A stretch of DNA of 64,000 nucleotides from contig NZ_LWLS01000013.1 of the NCBI RefSeq assembly GCF_001905095.1, positions 65,339-129,338 on the forward strand. The letters run 5' to 3'. Every line of letters begins with the position of its first letter. Within the stretch, counting starts at the first letter, position 1. The position numbers and the translations under genes are program-made. Shown one piece after another: positions 16,227 through 24,569 of the stretch. The DNA comes from Micromonospora sp. CB01531 (lineage in GTDB: Bacteria; Actinomycetota; Actinomycetes; Mycobacteriales; Micromonosporaceae). The notes below the pieces were generated by a model. It saw only the letters and a list, made by a program, of their open reading frames with translations, did not search any database and was not told the origin of the DNA.

Positions 16227-17710
16227 CGGGTGACGCGGGTGGTGTGGCCGACGAGGAGTCGTTCGCGGGGGTCGAACATGGCGTCGACGGTGCCGGGCCG
16301 GTTGCCCTGGATGACGCGTTCGTGTAGCAGCGGCACGGCGGCGTCGGTTTCCAGGATGGTCTTCTCGGCGGCGAGGATCCGGGCGCGGCGGGTGGTGAGG
16401 TTGGCTTCCGCGCCGGCGCGGGAGATGGCCTGGTCGACGGCGGGGTCGCACAGTTGGGCGATGTTGAAGCCGCCGTGGCAGGTGAAGTCGCTGGTGAGGT
16501 AGGCGACGGGGTCGCCGGAGTCGAGCGTGGTGGCGCGGGAGAGCAGGAACGCGTCGAAGTGGCCGGCGAGGGCGTCGGCCTCGATGTGGGCGTATTCGCG
16601 TACCACCTGCTGGACGGTGAAGCCGGCGGCCTGGAGGTGCTGGGCGAGGGTGGTGGCGACTTCGGGTAGTTCGGGGCGGTCGCTGAAGGTGGCCAGGACG
16701 ATCTTGCGGCCGGCTGCGGGGGCGGCGGGGTGCTGGGTGCGGGCGGGCCGGTCGGCCGTCCAGGGCAGCGCCGGTCCGAGCAGCCCGGCGGCGGGGTCGG
16801 CGCGGTTCTCGTACACGCCGCGGACGAGGTCGTCGCGGCGGATCGCGGCGCGGGCGGCGGCGCGGACGGCGGGGTCGGTGAACGGTCCGTGTCGGGTGTT
16901 GAGGTAGAGGGTGTTGGTGCGGGGCATCGCCACCTCGCGGTAGGTGTCGGCGGGGAGCAGCGTGGCCTGGGCGGCGGGCACCGCCTCGACGATGTCGGCG
17001 GCGCCGGTGCGCAGCGCGGCGGTGCGGGCGGTGCCGTCCGGGACGAAGGACACGTCGATGCCGGGCGCGGTGGCCGGCCCGGCCCAGTGCCCGGTGAAGC
17101 GGTGCAGGGTCGCGCCTTGTGTGCCGTGGAGGTGGGTGAGTACGAACGGGCCGGTGCCGGCTTGCCGCGGGTCGACGGTGTCGCCGGTGTACGCCTTGGC
17201 GGCCAGGATGGACAGTTGTGGGCTGGACAGGCGCTGCGGCAGCAGCGGATCCGGTGTGTCGGTGCGTACCACGAGCGTGGCCGGTCCGTCGGGTGTGACG
17301 GTGAGGTCGATGCCGTCGAGGATGCGCGGTTTCGGTCGGGCGGTCGCCGCCCGGGTGATGGAGTGGGCGGCGCGTTCGGCGTCCAGGGTGGTGTCGTCGT
17401 GGAACCGGACGCCGTCGCGGAGGGTGAATCGCCAGGTCCGGTTGTCGGTGCGGGACCAGGACAGGGCCAGGGCGGGCTGGGGTGTGCCGTCGGTGTCGAG
17501 GGTGGTGAGTGCTTCGGCGATGCCGAGGCGGGAGAGTTTGAAGGCGTCGTCGCTGAGCGGGGACAGGGCGGCGCGCGGCGGCAGCAGCATCACGACGCGC
17601 AGCCGCTGCCCCGTGGTGTCGTTCGGGGTGGGGCCGGCGAGGCAGCCGGCGGCGGCGAGGGTGACGAGCGCGGAGGAGATGGTGGCGGTGCGTCGGAACG
17701 GTGCGGGCAT
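16223..17710 (-). CDS. ABC transporter substrate-binding lipoprotein (family 5)
   Basis: 495-residue extracytoplasmic solute-binding protein of the peptide/nickel family. The signal peptide ends in the lipobox LAAAGC at about residue 23, so the protein should be anchored by a lipid on the cysteine. WRFTLRDGVRFHDD is the typical family motif, and AGTGPFVLTHL and DAAVPLLHERVIQ follow in the expected order. It is shorter than dipeptide binders (about 530-550), close to nickel-type NikA. Ligand is not determinable; no histidine set for nickel can be assigned confidently. GGAAGG precedes the ATG. Confidence 0.85.
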   Translation of the reverse strand: MPAPFRRTATISSALVTLAAAGCLAGPTPNDTTGQRLRVVMLLPPRAALSPLSDDAFKLSRLGIAEALTTLDTDGTPQPALALSWSRTDNRTWRFTLRDGVRFHDDTTLDAERAAHSITRAATARPKPRILDGIDLTVTPDGPATLVVRTDTPDPLLPQRLSSPQLSILAAKAYTGDTVDPRQAGTGPFVLTHLHGTQGATLHRFTGHWAGPATAPGIDVSFVPDGTARTAALRTGAADIVEAVPAAQATLLPADTYREVAMPRTNTLYLNTRHGPFTDPAVRAAARAAIRRDDLVRGVYENRADPAAGLLGPALPWTADRPARTQHPAAPAAGRKIVLATFSDRPELPEVATTLAQHLQAAGFTVQQVVREYAHIEADALAGHFDAFLLSRATTLDSGDPVAYLTSDFTCHGGFNIAQLCDPAVDQAISRAGAEANLTTRRARILAAEKTILETDAAVPLLHERVIQGNRPGTVDAMFDPRERLLVGHTTRVTR

Positions 17711-17719
17711 GGGCCTTCC

Positions 17720-17770
17720 TCAACTTCGGGGACGACCCGGAGCATAGTTGGTACCGGTTGTCGTTTTCAT
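17720..17770 (-). CDS. Possible 16-residue leader peptide
   Basis: ATG at 17770 opens MKTTTGTNYAPGRPRS and stops 9 bases before the lipoprotein start. The AT-rich start (ATATGAAAACGACAACC) stands out from its surroundings; TGAAAAC resembles half of an actinobacterial Zur box, but the other half does not match. It may be chance. Confidence 0.2.
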   Translation of the reverse strand: MKTTTGTNYAPGRPRS

Positions 17771-17914
17771 ATCGTCGGTGCGGCATAGGTCTCCTGCGGG
17801 TGCTGTGGCGGCGCCCCCTCCCCTCCAGGTGGCCTGGACGGTGGCCGCCGGCTGGGCGCCGGCGATGGATCCACCGGGCGGCGGCGAGCCGCGGGCGGCC
17901 CGCATACTCGTGCC

Positions 17915-19498
17915 GTGACGTTGCTCTGCGAGCCGTACCTGCTCGACCCGCAGCCGGACGGAATCCACGTGCTCTGGCACACCGAGCGCGCTGGCCGCTG
18001 CCAGGTCGTCCTGGTCGGTGGGGACGTGCCGGAGATGACCGAGCAGGAGGCGTCCGCCGCCGCGACCGGCCCCGCCGAGTCCGGTGGCGGGTGGCGGCGG
18101 TTCCGCGCCGAGACCCGGCCACTGTCGCGGATGCGGGAGGACGCCGAATCGTCGGTGCCGGGCCGGACGTACGCCGGGGTGACCCGGCGCCCGGTGTACC
18201 GGCAGCTGGCCAGAGTCGGCGGACTGCCGGCCGGACGCACGCCGTACCGGGTCGTGTCGATCGACGACGACGGCCGGGTCAACGTCACGGCCACCTACCG
18301 CCTGGCGCCGGCGGTGCCGCCGGGGCGACCGGTCCGGCTGCTGCTGACCAGCGACCACCAGCTCATGCCGATGGTCCCGGCGAACCTGGCCAAGGTCGGC
18401 GAGACGGCCGGCACCGCCCTGGACGGCGTGCTGATGGCCGGTGACATGGTCAACGTCGCGGACCGGGCCAGCGACTGGTTCGACAGCGCCCGCCGGCCGG
18501 CGTTCTTCGCCAGCTTCGCCGGCCGGGCCGCCGGCCGCTGGCCGGGTGCGCCGATCCTGCCGAACACCCCGCTGTACCCGGCCATCGGTAACCACGAGGT
18601 CATGGGGCGCTGGTCGGAGACCGGCTCGCTGGAGGAGCAGTTCAACGACGCCCGGCCCGACGACTGGGACGTCACCACCTACGGGGAGCTGTTTCCGGTG
18701 CCGCGCAGCGACGCGGGCGGGCCGCGCTGGTGGTCACGGACGATCGGCGACGTGCATCTGATCAGCCTGTTCGCCACGGCGGTGTGGCGTTCGCCGAAGC
18801 CGATCGGGCGGGGCAAGTTCCAGGAGGCCGCCCAGGACGTCGACCGCCCGCAGCGGTGGGGCCACGGCCAGTTCATCTTCACGCCGATCGCACGCGGCTC
18901 GGCGCAGCACCGCTGGCTGGCGAGCGACCTGGCGTCGCCGGCGGCCCGGGCGGCCCGGTACCGGGTGGTGATGTTCCACCACCCGAGCCACGGGCTCGGT
19001 CACCACTCCGCACCGCCGTTCACCGACCCGGTGCCGGCGGTGCGGCCGGGTGGGATCACCTACCACTACCCGCTCGGTGACGACCACATCCTGCGCGACG
19101 TCGAGCCGCTGCTCAGCGCGGCGCAGGTTCACCTGGTCCTCAACGGACACTCACACGTGTGGAACCGGTTCCGCAACGCGGCCGGGGTGCACTGGCTGGA
19201 AACCTCCAACGTCGGCAACAGCTACGGCGCCTACGACGTCACGTCCGGCCGGTCGCGTGAGCTGCCGCACGGGTACGTCCAGCAGGGCGACCCGGGTGGG
19301 TTGGCCCCGGTCGTCCCCACCGTCGCGCCGCTGACCGGGCCGGACGGCACCGCCCTGCCCTACGTGGCGAGCAACGAGATCACCGTGTTCACGCTGCTGG
19401 ACACCGCCGACGGACTGGTCCGCTCGTATCGCTTCGACACCGCCGATCCGGCCGCCCGGGTGGTGCTTTTCGACGAGTTCCCACTCGACGGGGCGTAG
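17915..19498 (+). CDS. Calcineurin-like metallophosphoesterase
   Basis: 527 residues. After an N-terminal beta-rich part (residues 1-135, perhaps fibronectin-like, as in purple acid phosphatases), the metallophosphoesterase motifs appear in order: LTSDHQ, GDMVN, GNHE, FHHPSH and NGHSHVW, giving a dinuclear metal centre. There is no signal peptide or membrane segment in the chosen frame, so a cytoplasmic location is predicted, unlike many secreted relatives. GTG start at 17915. The substrate is unknown. It is divergent from the ABC importer and may be co-transcribed with the next gene (31-base gap). Confidence 0.78.
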   Translation: MTLLCEPYLLDPQPDGIHVLWHTERAGRCQVVLVGGDVPEMTEQEASAAATGPAESGGGWRRFRAETRPLSRMREDAESSVPGRTYAGVTRRPVYRQLARVGGLPAGRTPYRVVSIDDDGRVNVTATYRLAPAVPPGRPVRLLLTSDHQLMPMVPANLAKVGETAGTALDGVLMAGDMVNVADRASDWFDSARRPAFFASFAGRAAGRWPGAPILPNTPLYPAIGNHEVMGRWSETGSLEEQFNDARPDDWDVTTYGELFPVPRSDAGGPRWWSRTIGDVHLISLFATAVWRSPKPIGRGKFQEAAQDVDRPQRWGHGQFIFTPIARGSAQHRWLASDLASPAARAARYRVVMFHHPSHGLGHHSAPPFTDPVPAVRPGGITYHYPLGDDHILRDVEPLLSAAQVHLVLNGHSHVWNRFRNAAGVHWLETSNVGNSYGAYDVTSGRSRELPHGYVQQGDPGGLAPVVPTVAPLTGPDGTALPYVASNEITVFTLLDTADGLVRSYRFDTADPAARVVLFDEFPLDGA

Positions 19499-19529
19499 CC
19501 ACCGGCCGCCCCCGTGACAGCATTGCCGG

Positions 19530-20555
19530 ATGCGGGTGGGCGCGGCGAAGGCGGTGGCGGTCGACTGGGCACGCGAGCGGATGCGCCACGACCCGGCCGT
19601 GCGGGGCGCGTTCTTCAGCGGCTCCACGGTGGCGCTGCCGGACCAGGCGGTGCTGGCCGCGTCGTCCGACGTGGACGTCCTGCTGGTGCGCGACGAGCCG
19701 GGCGGGAAGCTGGGCAAGTTCCGCCACCGCGGGGTGCTGCTGGAGGTCACCGAGCTGACCTGGGCGGACCTCGGGTCGGCCGACGACGTGCTCGGGTCGT
19801 GGGTGTACGCGCCGATGTTCCGCACCGACACCGTGATCGCGGACCCCACGGGACGGCTGGCGGCGATCCGGGATCGGGTGGCGGCCGGGTTCACCGACCC
19901 GGGATGGGTGCGGCGGCGGTGCGCCGGGGTACGCCGGCGCGTCGAGGACGGGCTACGGCGGCTGGACGACACGGCGCCACTGCACACCCAGGTGACCGCG
20001 TGGTTGTTCCCCACGTCGCTGACCGCGCTGCTGCCGGTGGTGGCGGCACGGCGGGACCCGACGGTCCGCCGCCGGTACGTGTTGGCCCGGCAGGTGCTGG
20101 CCGGGCACGGGCTGTCCGACCGATACCGGGAACTGCTCGGCTGGCTGGACGGCGGTGGGGTGTCCCCCGCCCGGGTGCGGGAGCATCTGGCGGGGCTGGG
20201 GCGCACGTTCGACGAGGCGGCGCGCGTGGCGCGTACCCCGTTCGCCTTTGGTGCGGACATCACGCCGGCGGCCCGGCCGGTGGTGGTGGACGGCGGCGCG
20301 GAGCTGGTCGCGGCGGGCGCGCACCGGGAGGCGATGTTCTGGATCGTGGCGACGTACGCCCGCTGCCACACGATCCTGGCCGCGGACGCGCCGGCGCGGG
20401 AGGTGGCGTTGCGGCCGGAGTTCGAGGCGGCGGTGGCGGACCTGGGGGTGGCCTCGGCGGCCGACCGGCGGCGGCGGGCCGACGAGGTGCTGGCGGCCCT
20501 GCCCGGCTGGTGGGAGGTGTCCCGTGCGCTCGGCGGGTGGGATGTGGCAGGCTGA
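19530..20555 (+). CDS. Nucleotidyltransferase-domain protein
   Basis: 341-residue cytoplasmic protein with a polymerase-beta-type nucleotidyltransferase core at residues 25-75: GSTV, then SSDVDVLLVRDE supplying the two metal-binding aspartates, and a later acidic residue in LLEVTELTW. The C-terminal two thirds are helical with many arginines. It resembles aminoglycoside-nucleotidyltransferase-like and MNT-type proteins, but no antitoxin partner or HEPN domain is adjacent. Substrate unknown. It follows the phosphoesterase by 31 bases. Confidence 0.7.
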   Translation: MRVGAAKAVAVDWARERMRHDPAVRGAFFSGSTVALPDQAVLAASSDVDVLLVRDEPGGKLGKFRHRGVLLEVTELTWADLGSADDVLGSWVYAPMFRTDTVIADPTGRLAAIRDRVAAGFTDPGWVRRRCAGVRRRVEDGLRRLDDTAPLHTQVTAWLFPTSLTALLPVVAARRDPTVRRRYVLARQVLAGHGLSDRYRELLGWLDGGGVSPARVREHLAGLGRTFDEAARVARTPFAFGADITPAARPVVVDGGAELVAAGAHREAMFWIVATYARCHTILAADAPAREVALRPEFEAAVADLGVASAADRRRRADEVLAALPGWWEVSRALGGWDVAG

Positions 20556-20649
20556 GCGTGGACGCGACTGGCGGCACGGGGATGGCAGCAACCATCGGGG
20601 AGCTCGTCGCGGGGGTCGACCGCCTGGGCCTCCGCGGGCGAGGTGAGCC

Positions 20650-21528
20650 ATGTCTTCTGTGGAAACGACCGCTCGGATCCTGTCCGGCAAACCGGTGGCG
20701 GACCAGGTGCTGGCGGAGGTCACCGAGGCCGTGCAGGCGCTGCGCGCCGCCGGCGTGACCCCGGCCCTGGCGACCGTCCTGGTGGGCGACGACGACGCCA
20801 GCGCCGGCTACATCCGGATCAAGCAGCGGCAGGCGGCGGAGCTGGGGTTCGTCTCCCCGCACGTGCACCTGCCCGCCTCGGCGTCGCAGGCGGACCTGCA
20901 CGCGGTGCTGGCGGACTTCAACGCCGACAAGGACGTGCACGGGGTGCTGGTGCAGCATCCGATCCCGGGGCACCTGGACTACGACCGGGCGTTGCAGGTC
21001 CTCGACCCGGACAAGGACGTCGACGGGATGCATCCGGTGAACATGGGCCGGCTGGCGTTGGGCCTGCCGGGTCCGTTGCCGTGCACGCCGGCGGGCATCG
21101 AGGCGCTGCTGGCGTATCACGGGGTGCCGGTGTCGGGCCGTGAGGTGGTGATCCTGGGCCGGGGCGCCACGTTGGGCCGGCCGCTGGCGATGCTGCTGGC
21201 GCAGAAGCGCCCGACGGCCAACGCGGCGGTGACGGTGGTGCACACCGGGGTGGCGGACTGGCCCCGCTACACACGGCGGGCGGAGATCCTGGTGGCGGCG
21301 GCGGGGGTGCCGGGCATCATCCAGCCGGAGCACGTGCGCCCGGGCGCGGTGGTGGTCGGCGGTGGCGTGCGGTACGAGGGGCGGCGCCTGCTGCCGGACG
21401 TCGACGAGTCGTGTGCCGCGGTGGCGGGGGCGATCACGCCGCGGGTCGGCGGGGTGGGCCCGACGACGGTGGCGATGCTGTTCCGCAACGCGGTCCGGGC
21501 GGCGCAGCGGGCGGCCGGGATGGCCTGA
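20650..21528 (+). CDS. folD: Methylene-THF dehydrogenase / methenyl-THF cyclohydrolase
   Basis: 292-residue bifunctional enzyme that turns 5,10-methylene-tetrahydrofolate into 10-formyl-tetrahydrofolate using NADP. The catalytic Tyr and Lys are in GYIRIKQRQA, KDVDGMHPVN follows, and the cofactor loop GRGATLGRP replaces the usual GRSxIVGxP. That last change, and the C-terminal GGVGPTTVAMLF, keep it in the family but make it a divergent FolD; actinomycetes often carry more than one. AGGTGA lies just before the ATG at 20650. It links to the glycine cleavage genes through methylene-THF. Confidence 0.85.
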   Translation: MSSVETTARILSGKPVADQVLAEVTEAVQALRAAGVTPALATVLVGDDDASAGYIRIKQRQAAELGFVSPHVHLPASASQADLHAVLADFNADKDVHGVLVQHPIPGHLDYDRALQVLDPDKDVDGMHPVNMGRLALGLPGPLPCTPAGIEALLAYHGVPVSGREVVILGRGATLGRPLAMLLAQKRPTANAAVTVVHTGVADWPRYTRRAEILVAAAGVPGIIQPEHVRPGAVVVGGGVRYEGRRLLPDVDESCAAVAGAITPRVGGVGPTTVAMLFRNAVRAAQRAAGMA

Positions 21529-21539
21529 GGCCGCCCACG

Positions 21540-22577
21540 TCAGGTGGCGGGGACGGGGCGGCCCAGCCAGCCGGAGAGCCAGTCGAACGCGGGATCCTCG
21601 GTGGCTTCCCAGACGGACATGCTGTGGCCGCCGCCGTCGACGTAGGCGGTGGTGACGGCCAGCGGCGCCCGGGCCAGGCAGCGCAGCGTTTCGGCGTCGT
21701 GGTGGGCCTTGTGGTCGGCGCGGCCGCTGGACAGGTAGAGGGCGACGGCCGGTGGGGGCAGGTGTCGCAGCCGCCACCGGTCGTCGTTGAGGGTGTGTTC
21801 GCTGCCGTCGCCGATGGTGATGCCGGGGTCGGCGTAGCCGGAGAGGCTGGCGGCGGCGGCGTACCGGTCGGGGTGGCGCAGGGCCAGGTTGGTGGCGCAG
21901 TAGCCGCCGGCGGAGTAGCCGATCAGCCCCCAGCCGGCCCGGTCGGTGCGCACCCGCAGCTGGGCCGCGGCGGCCGCCGGCACGTCGACGGTGAGGAACG
22001 TCTCCGCCTGCGGCCCGTGAACCAGGTTGGTGCATTCGGTGTCCAGCAGCGGGCTGGGGGTCTGCGGGGGGAACAGCACGACGGTGGGCGCCATCCGACC
22101 CGCGTTGATCTCCTGGTCGAGGTGCCGGGGGGCGGCGAGGCGGTTGAGCCAGGCGGCGGGTGAGCCGGGGTAGCCGTGCAGCGCCTCGACCACGGGGAAC
22201 CGGTCGGTGGGCTGCCGGTCGTAGGCGGCGGGCAGGTAGGCGGCGACGTGGAGGGTGAGGCCGCTGGCCGCGCCGGCGACGGTGAGGGTGACGACCCGTC
22301 CCCCGCCGGGGCCGGCGGCGGGTGCGGCGGCGTCGGCGGCGGCGGGGTCGCGGCCGAGCAGCGCCGACCAGCTGGTCCAGGTGTCGACCTGCCGGTTGAC
22401 CCAGATCCCGGCGGCGGCGACGGCGGTGAGCAGGCACAGCAGCGCCGTGGCGGCGCGCCCGGCGACGCGGCGGGCCCCGGCGCCGCGGTCCCAGAGCGCG
22501 GACAGCAGCACGGCGGCGGCGACCGCGACGCTGGTGGCGGTGAGCGCGGCGGCGAGGCTGTCGGGGGCCACGGTCAC
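21540..22577 (-). CDS. Membrane-anchored esterase of the PHB/esterase-D type
   Basis: 345 residues. Two or three N-terminal hydrophobic helices (residues about 7-65) anchor an extracytoplasmic alpha/beta-hydrolase domain. The nucleophile is in GYSAGGY, and GGGHSMSVW near the end carries the likely catalytic histidine; EALHGYPGSP marks the oxyanion side. The architecture recalls mycobacterial antigen-85-like and Fes-type esterases. The GTG at 22577 overlaps the previous stop by four bases (GTGA), so it is coupled to that gene. Substrate unknown. Confidence 0.75.
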   Translation of the reverse strand: MTVAPDSLAAALTATSVAVAAAVLLSALWDRGAGARRVAGRAATALLCLLTAVAAAGIWVNRQVDTWTSWSALLGRDPAAADAAAPAAGPGGGRVVTLTVAGAASGLTLHVAAYLPAAYDRQPTDRFPVVEALHGYPGSPAAWLNRLAAPRHLDQEINAGRMAPTVVLFPPQTPSPLLDTECTNLVHGPQAETFLTVDVPAAAAAQLRVRTDRAGWGLIGYSAGGYCATNLALRHPDRYAAAASLSGYADPGITIGDGSEHTLNDDRWRLRHLPPPAVALYLSSGRADHKAHHDAETLRCLARAPLAVTTAYVDGGGHSMSVWEATEDPAFDWLSGWLGRPVPAT

Positions 22578-23488
22578 CGTCCGCCGGTCGAGGAGCCGGC
22601 CTGCGGGGGCGGCGGGATCAGCGGCGCGGGCCCGCCCAGGGGTGCGGGCGTCTGCCGGCAGGCCCAGCGCAGCGCGGTGGGCAGCCGGTCGGCGGGGCGG
22701 CCGGGCTGGTGGGTGCCCGCGCCGATGACGGCGACGGTCGCCGTGGCGGGCAGGTCGGCCGGCACGGCGACGCCGCCGGGTTCCGGCGCGTCGTCGAGGA
22801 GGGCGAGGGCGGGATAGCGGGTGGGTGCGGCGCGGACCACGGCCCCGGCGAGCCCGGCCAGGTCGGCCGGAGCGATCAGCGCCCAGCTGTGGCTGGTGAC
22901 CCGCAGGTCGCGGGCGAGGCCGGCGGGCAGGGCCTCGGTGAGGACGGTCGGGGCAGCGGTGGGCCGCAGGTGGGTGAAGACGACGATCACCGGTCCGGTG
23001 TCCGCCTGGACCGCGCGGGCGGCGGTGGCCTCCCCGGCGCCGGTGGCGTGGTCGGCCAGGACGGCGATCACCGGGTACCGCCGGGTGGGGTGCTGCGGGT
23101 AGTCGGCGGGCACGACCACGGTGGGCGTGGCGGTGACCGGCCAGCGACCACCGCGCGGCGGGTGCCACGGGAAGGCGACCGGGGTGGTGGGGGCCGCGCC
23201 GGCCCGGCTGGTGATCCAGCGGTCGAGGCGCCCGGGCCGGGTGGGGTCGGTGTCGTGGCGGGCGACGCCGGCGGGCAGCAGGTCGCCCCAGGTGGGATAG
23301 AACCCTTCGGCACGGTTGACGGCGAGGCCGACGGCCAGCAGGGCGAGGACCTCGGTGAGCAGGACGGCGACGGGCCGGGTGAGGGCCTGCCAGCGGCCGT
23401 GGCGGCGCCAGGTGCGGGCGGTGCCGACGGCGGCGCCGGCGGCGATGACCCCGATCGTGATGAGCAGCGGCAGGCCGGTCAGCGACAT
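22574..23488 (-). CDS. Membrane protein with degenerate esterase-like domain
   Basis: 304 residues with two N-terminal membrane helices (LPLLITIGVIAAGAAVG and VLLTEVLALLAVGLAV) and an outside domain. The domain follows the fold pattern of its downstream neighbour (VVVPADYPQHPTRRYPVIAV, ALIAPADLAGLAG) but the nucleophile motif reads APADLAG, with no serine at the elbow, so it may be an inactive paralogue. ATG at 23488 is preceded by GAGGGGAGGGG. It is coupled to the active-looking esterase gene. Confidence 0.6.
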   Translation of the reverse strand: MSLTGLPLLITIGVIAAGAAVGTARTWRRHGRWQALTRPVAVLLTEVLALLAVGLAVNRAEGFYPTWGDLLPAGVARHDTDPTRPGRLDRWITSRAGAAPTTPVAFPWHPPRGGRWPVTATPTVVVPADYPQHPTRRYPVIAVLADHATGAGEATAARAVQADTGPVIVVFTHLRPTAAPTVLTEALPAGLARDLRVTSHSWALIAPADLAGLAGAVVRAAPTRYPALALLDDAPEPGGVAVPADLPATATVAVIGAGTHQPGRPADRLPTALRWACRQTPAPLGGPAPLIPPPPQAGSSTGGR

Positions 23489-23602
23489 GGCTGGCCCCTC
23501 CCCTCGACGTCCCATCGCTATCACGGGCGCCCGGCGACCGGACGGGTTTGGGTGTTCCGTCGCGCCGCGCGCCTCCCCGACGGTAGGGGTTCCCGGCACG
23601 CC

Positions 23603-24388
23603 TCAGCCGAGGTCGACCAGCAGCGGCCGGTGGTCGGAGATGGTAGACAGCGGGGTGTCGACGGCGGTGACGGGCGGCAACCGGTCCCGCCCGTGCCGGT
23701 CGGCGAGGATGTGGTCGAGCTGGACGCGGGGCTGCCCGGCCGGGTAGGTGGGACGCCGCCCGAGGGGACGCCACCGGGACAGCAGGGCGGCGGGGCCGGC
23801 GGGCAGGTTCAGGTCGCCGAGCAGGATCCGCGGGGCGGGCAGGGTGCGCAGCGCCCGCACGACGCGGCGCAGTTGCAGCACGTTCCAGCCGGGGACGAAC
23901 GACAGGTGGGTGGCCGCGACGGTGAGCGGCCCGTACGGGGTGGCCAGGACGGCGGCGAGGACCACCCGGGGTTCGTCGCGCAGCAGCACCAGCCCGCCGC
24001 CGGGCCCGGGAACGTAGACCGGGGAGCGTACGGGGGCCGGGCGCAGCCGGGTGACCTGCCAGGAGCGGACCGGATGGCGGCTGACCAGCCCCACCCCGTA
24101 GCAGGGTTCGCCGTGGCCGTCGTCGTCGTGGGTCAGCGGGCGGAACCCTTCGCCGGGGGTGCCGACGACGGCGGCGGCGAATCGGTGCTCGGGGGCGTCG
24201 AGGGCGCGGCCGGCGATGGCGGTGAGGTCGAGCTTGCCGCTGCGGGACTGGTCGCGGTCGACCTCCTGCAGGGCGAGGACGTCGGCGTCGAGTGCGGTGA
24301 CGGCGGCGGCGAGCCGGTCGGGGTCGACGAGTCCGTCGGTGAGGGACCGGCCGTGCAGCAGATTGAACGTGGCCAGGCGCACCTGCAC
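23603..24388 (-). CDS. Endonuclease/exonuclease/phosphatase family protein
   Basis: 261-residue metal-dependent hydrolase of the DNase I/exonuclease III superfamily. Motifs in order are TFNLLHGR (metal-binding Asn), LALQEVDRDQ (catalytic Glu), ATHLSF, LLGDLNLPAG (Asp and Asn), LDHILAD and the terminal SDHRPLLVDL with the catalytic Asp-His. No signal peptide is present. The physiological substrate may be a phosphodiester in nucleic acid, lipid or a small molecule. Confidence 0.82.
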   Translation of the reverse strand: MQVRLATFNLLHGRSLTDGLVDPDRLAAAVTALDADVLALQEVDRDQSRSGKLDLTAIAGRALDAPEHRFAAAVVGTPGEGFRPLTHDDDGHGEPCYGVGLVSRHPVRSWQVTRLRPAPVRSPVYVPGPGGGLVLLRDEPRVVLAAVLATPYGPLTVAATHLSFVPGWNVLQLRRVVRALRTLPAPRILLGDLNLPAGPAALLSRWRPLGRRPTYPAGQPRVQLDHILADRHGRDRLPPVTAVDTPLSTISDHRPLLVDLG

Positions 24389-24417
24389 ACCCTACGTCGC
24401 CGTGGCAGGCTTGCCCG

Positions 24418-24504
24418 GTGCTGAAGGCGTTGGTCTGTTCGATCCTGGTGTTCGTGGCGGTGGCGGTGGCGGGCCTGTGGTTGCGGCGGCGCCGGGGCCG
24501 CTGA
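24418..24504 (+). CDS. Possible 28-residue membrane peptide
   Basis: GTG at 24418 opens MLKALVCSILVFVAVAVAGL, one clean transmembrane helix closed by a basic tail (WLRRRRGR), then TGA. The topology is what real single-span small proteins look like, but no ribosome site is obvious. It lies between the divergent phosphatase gene and the TSUP carrier. Confidence 0.35.
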   Translation: MLKALVCSILVFVAVAVAGLWLRRRRGR

Positions 24505-24569
24505 GCCGGCGGTGAGCCTGGCCACAGCGGCTCTCGTCGGGGTGGCGGCGGTGGGAAGAATGGCCGCCC

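Noticed and set aside
16227..18122. Extension of the fused permease frame into a 1,212-residue ORF
   Set aside because: The extra part is antisense-like, Arg/Pro/His-rich shadow of the lipoprotein gene; the ATG at 16226 overlaps the lipoprotein stop as expected for an operon.
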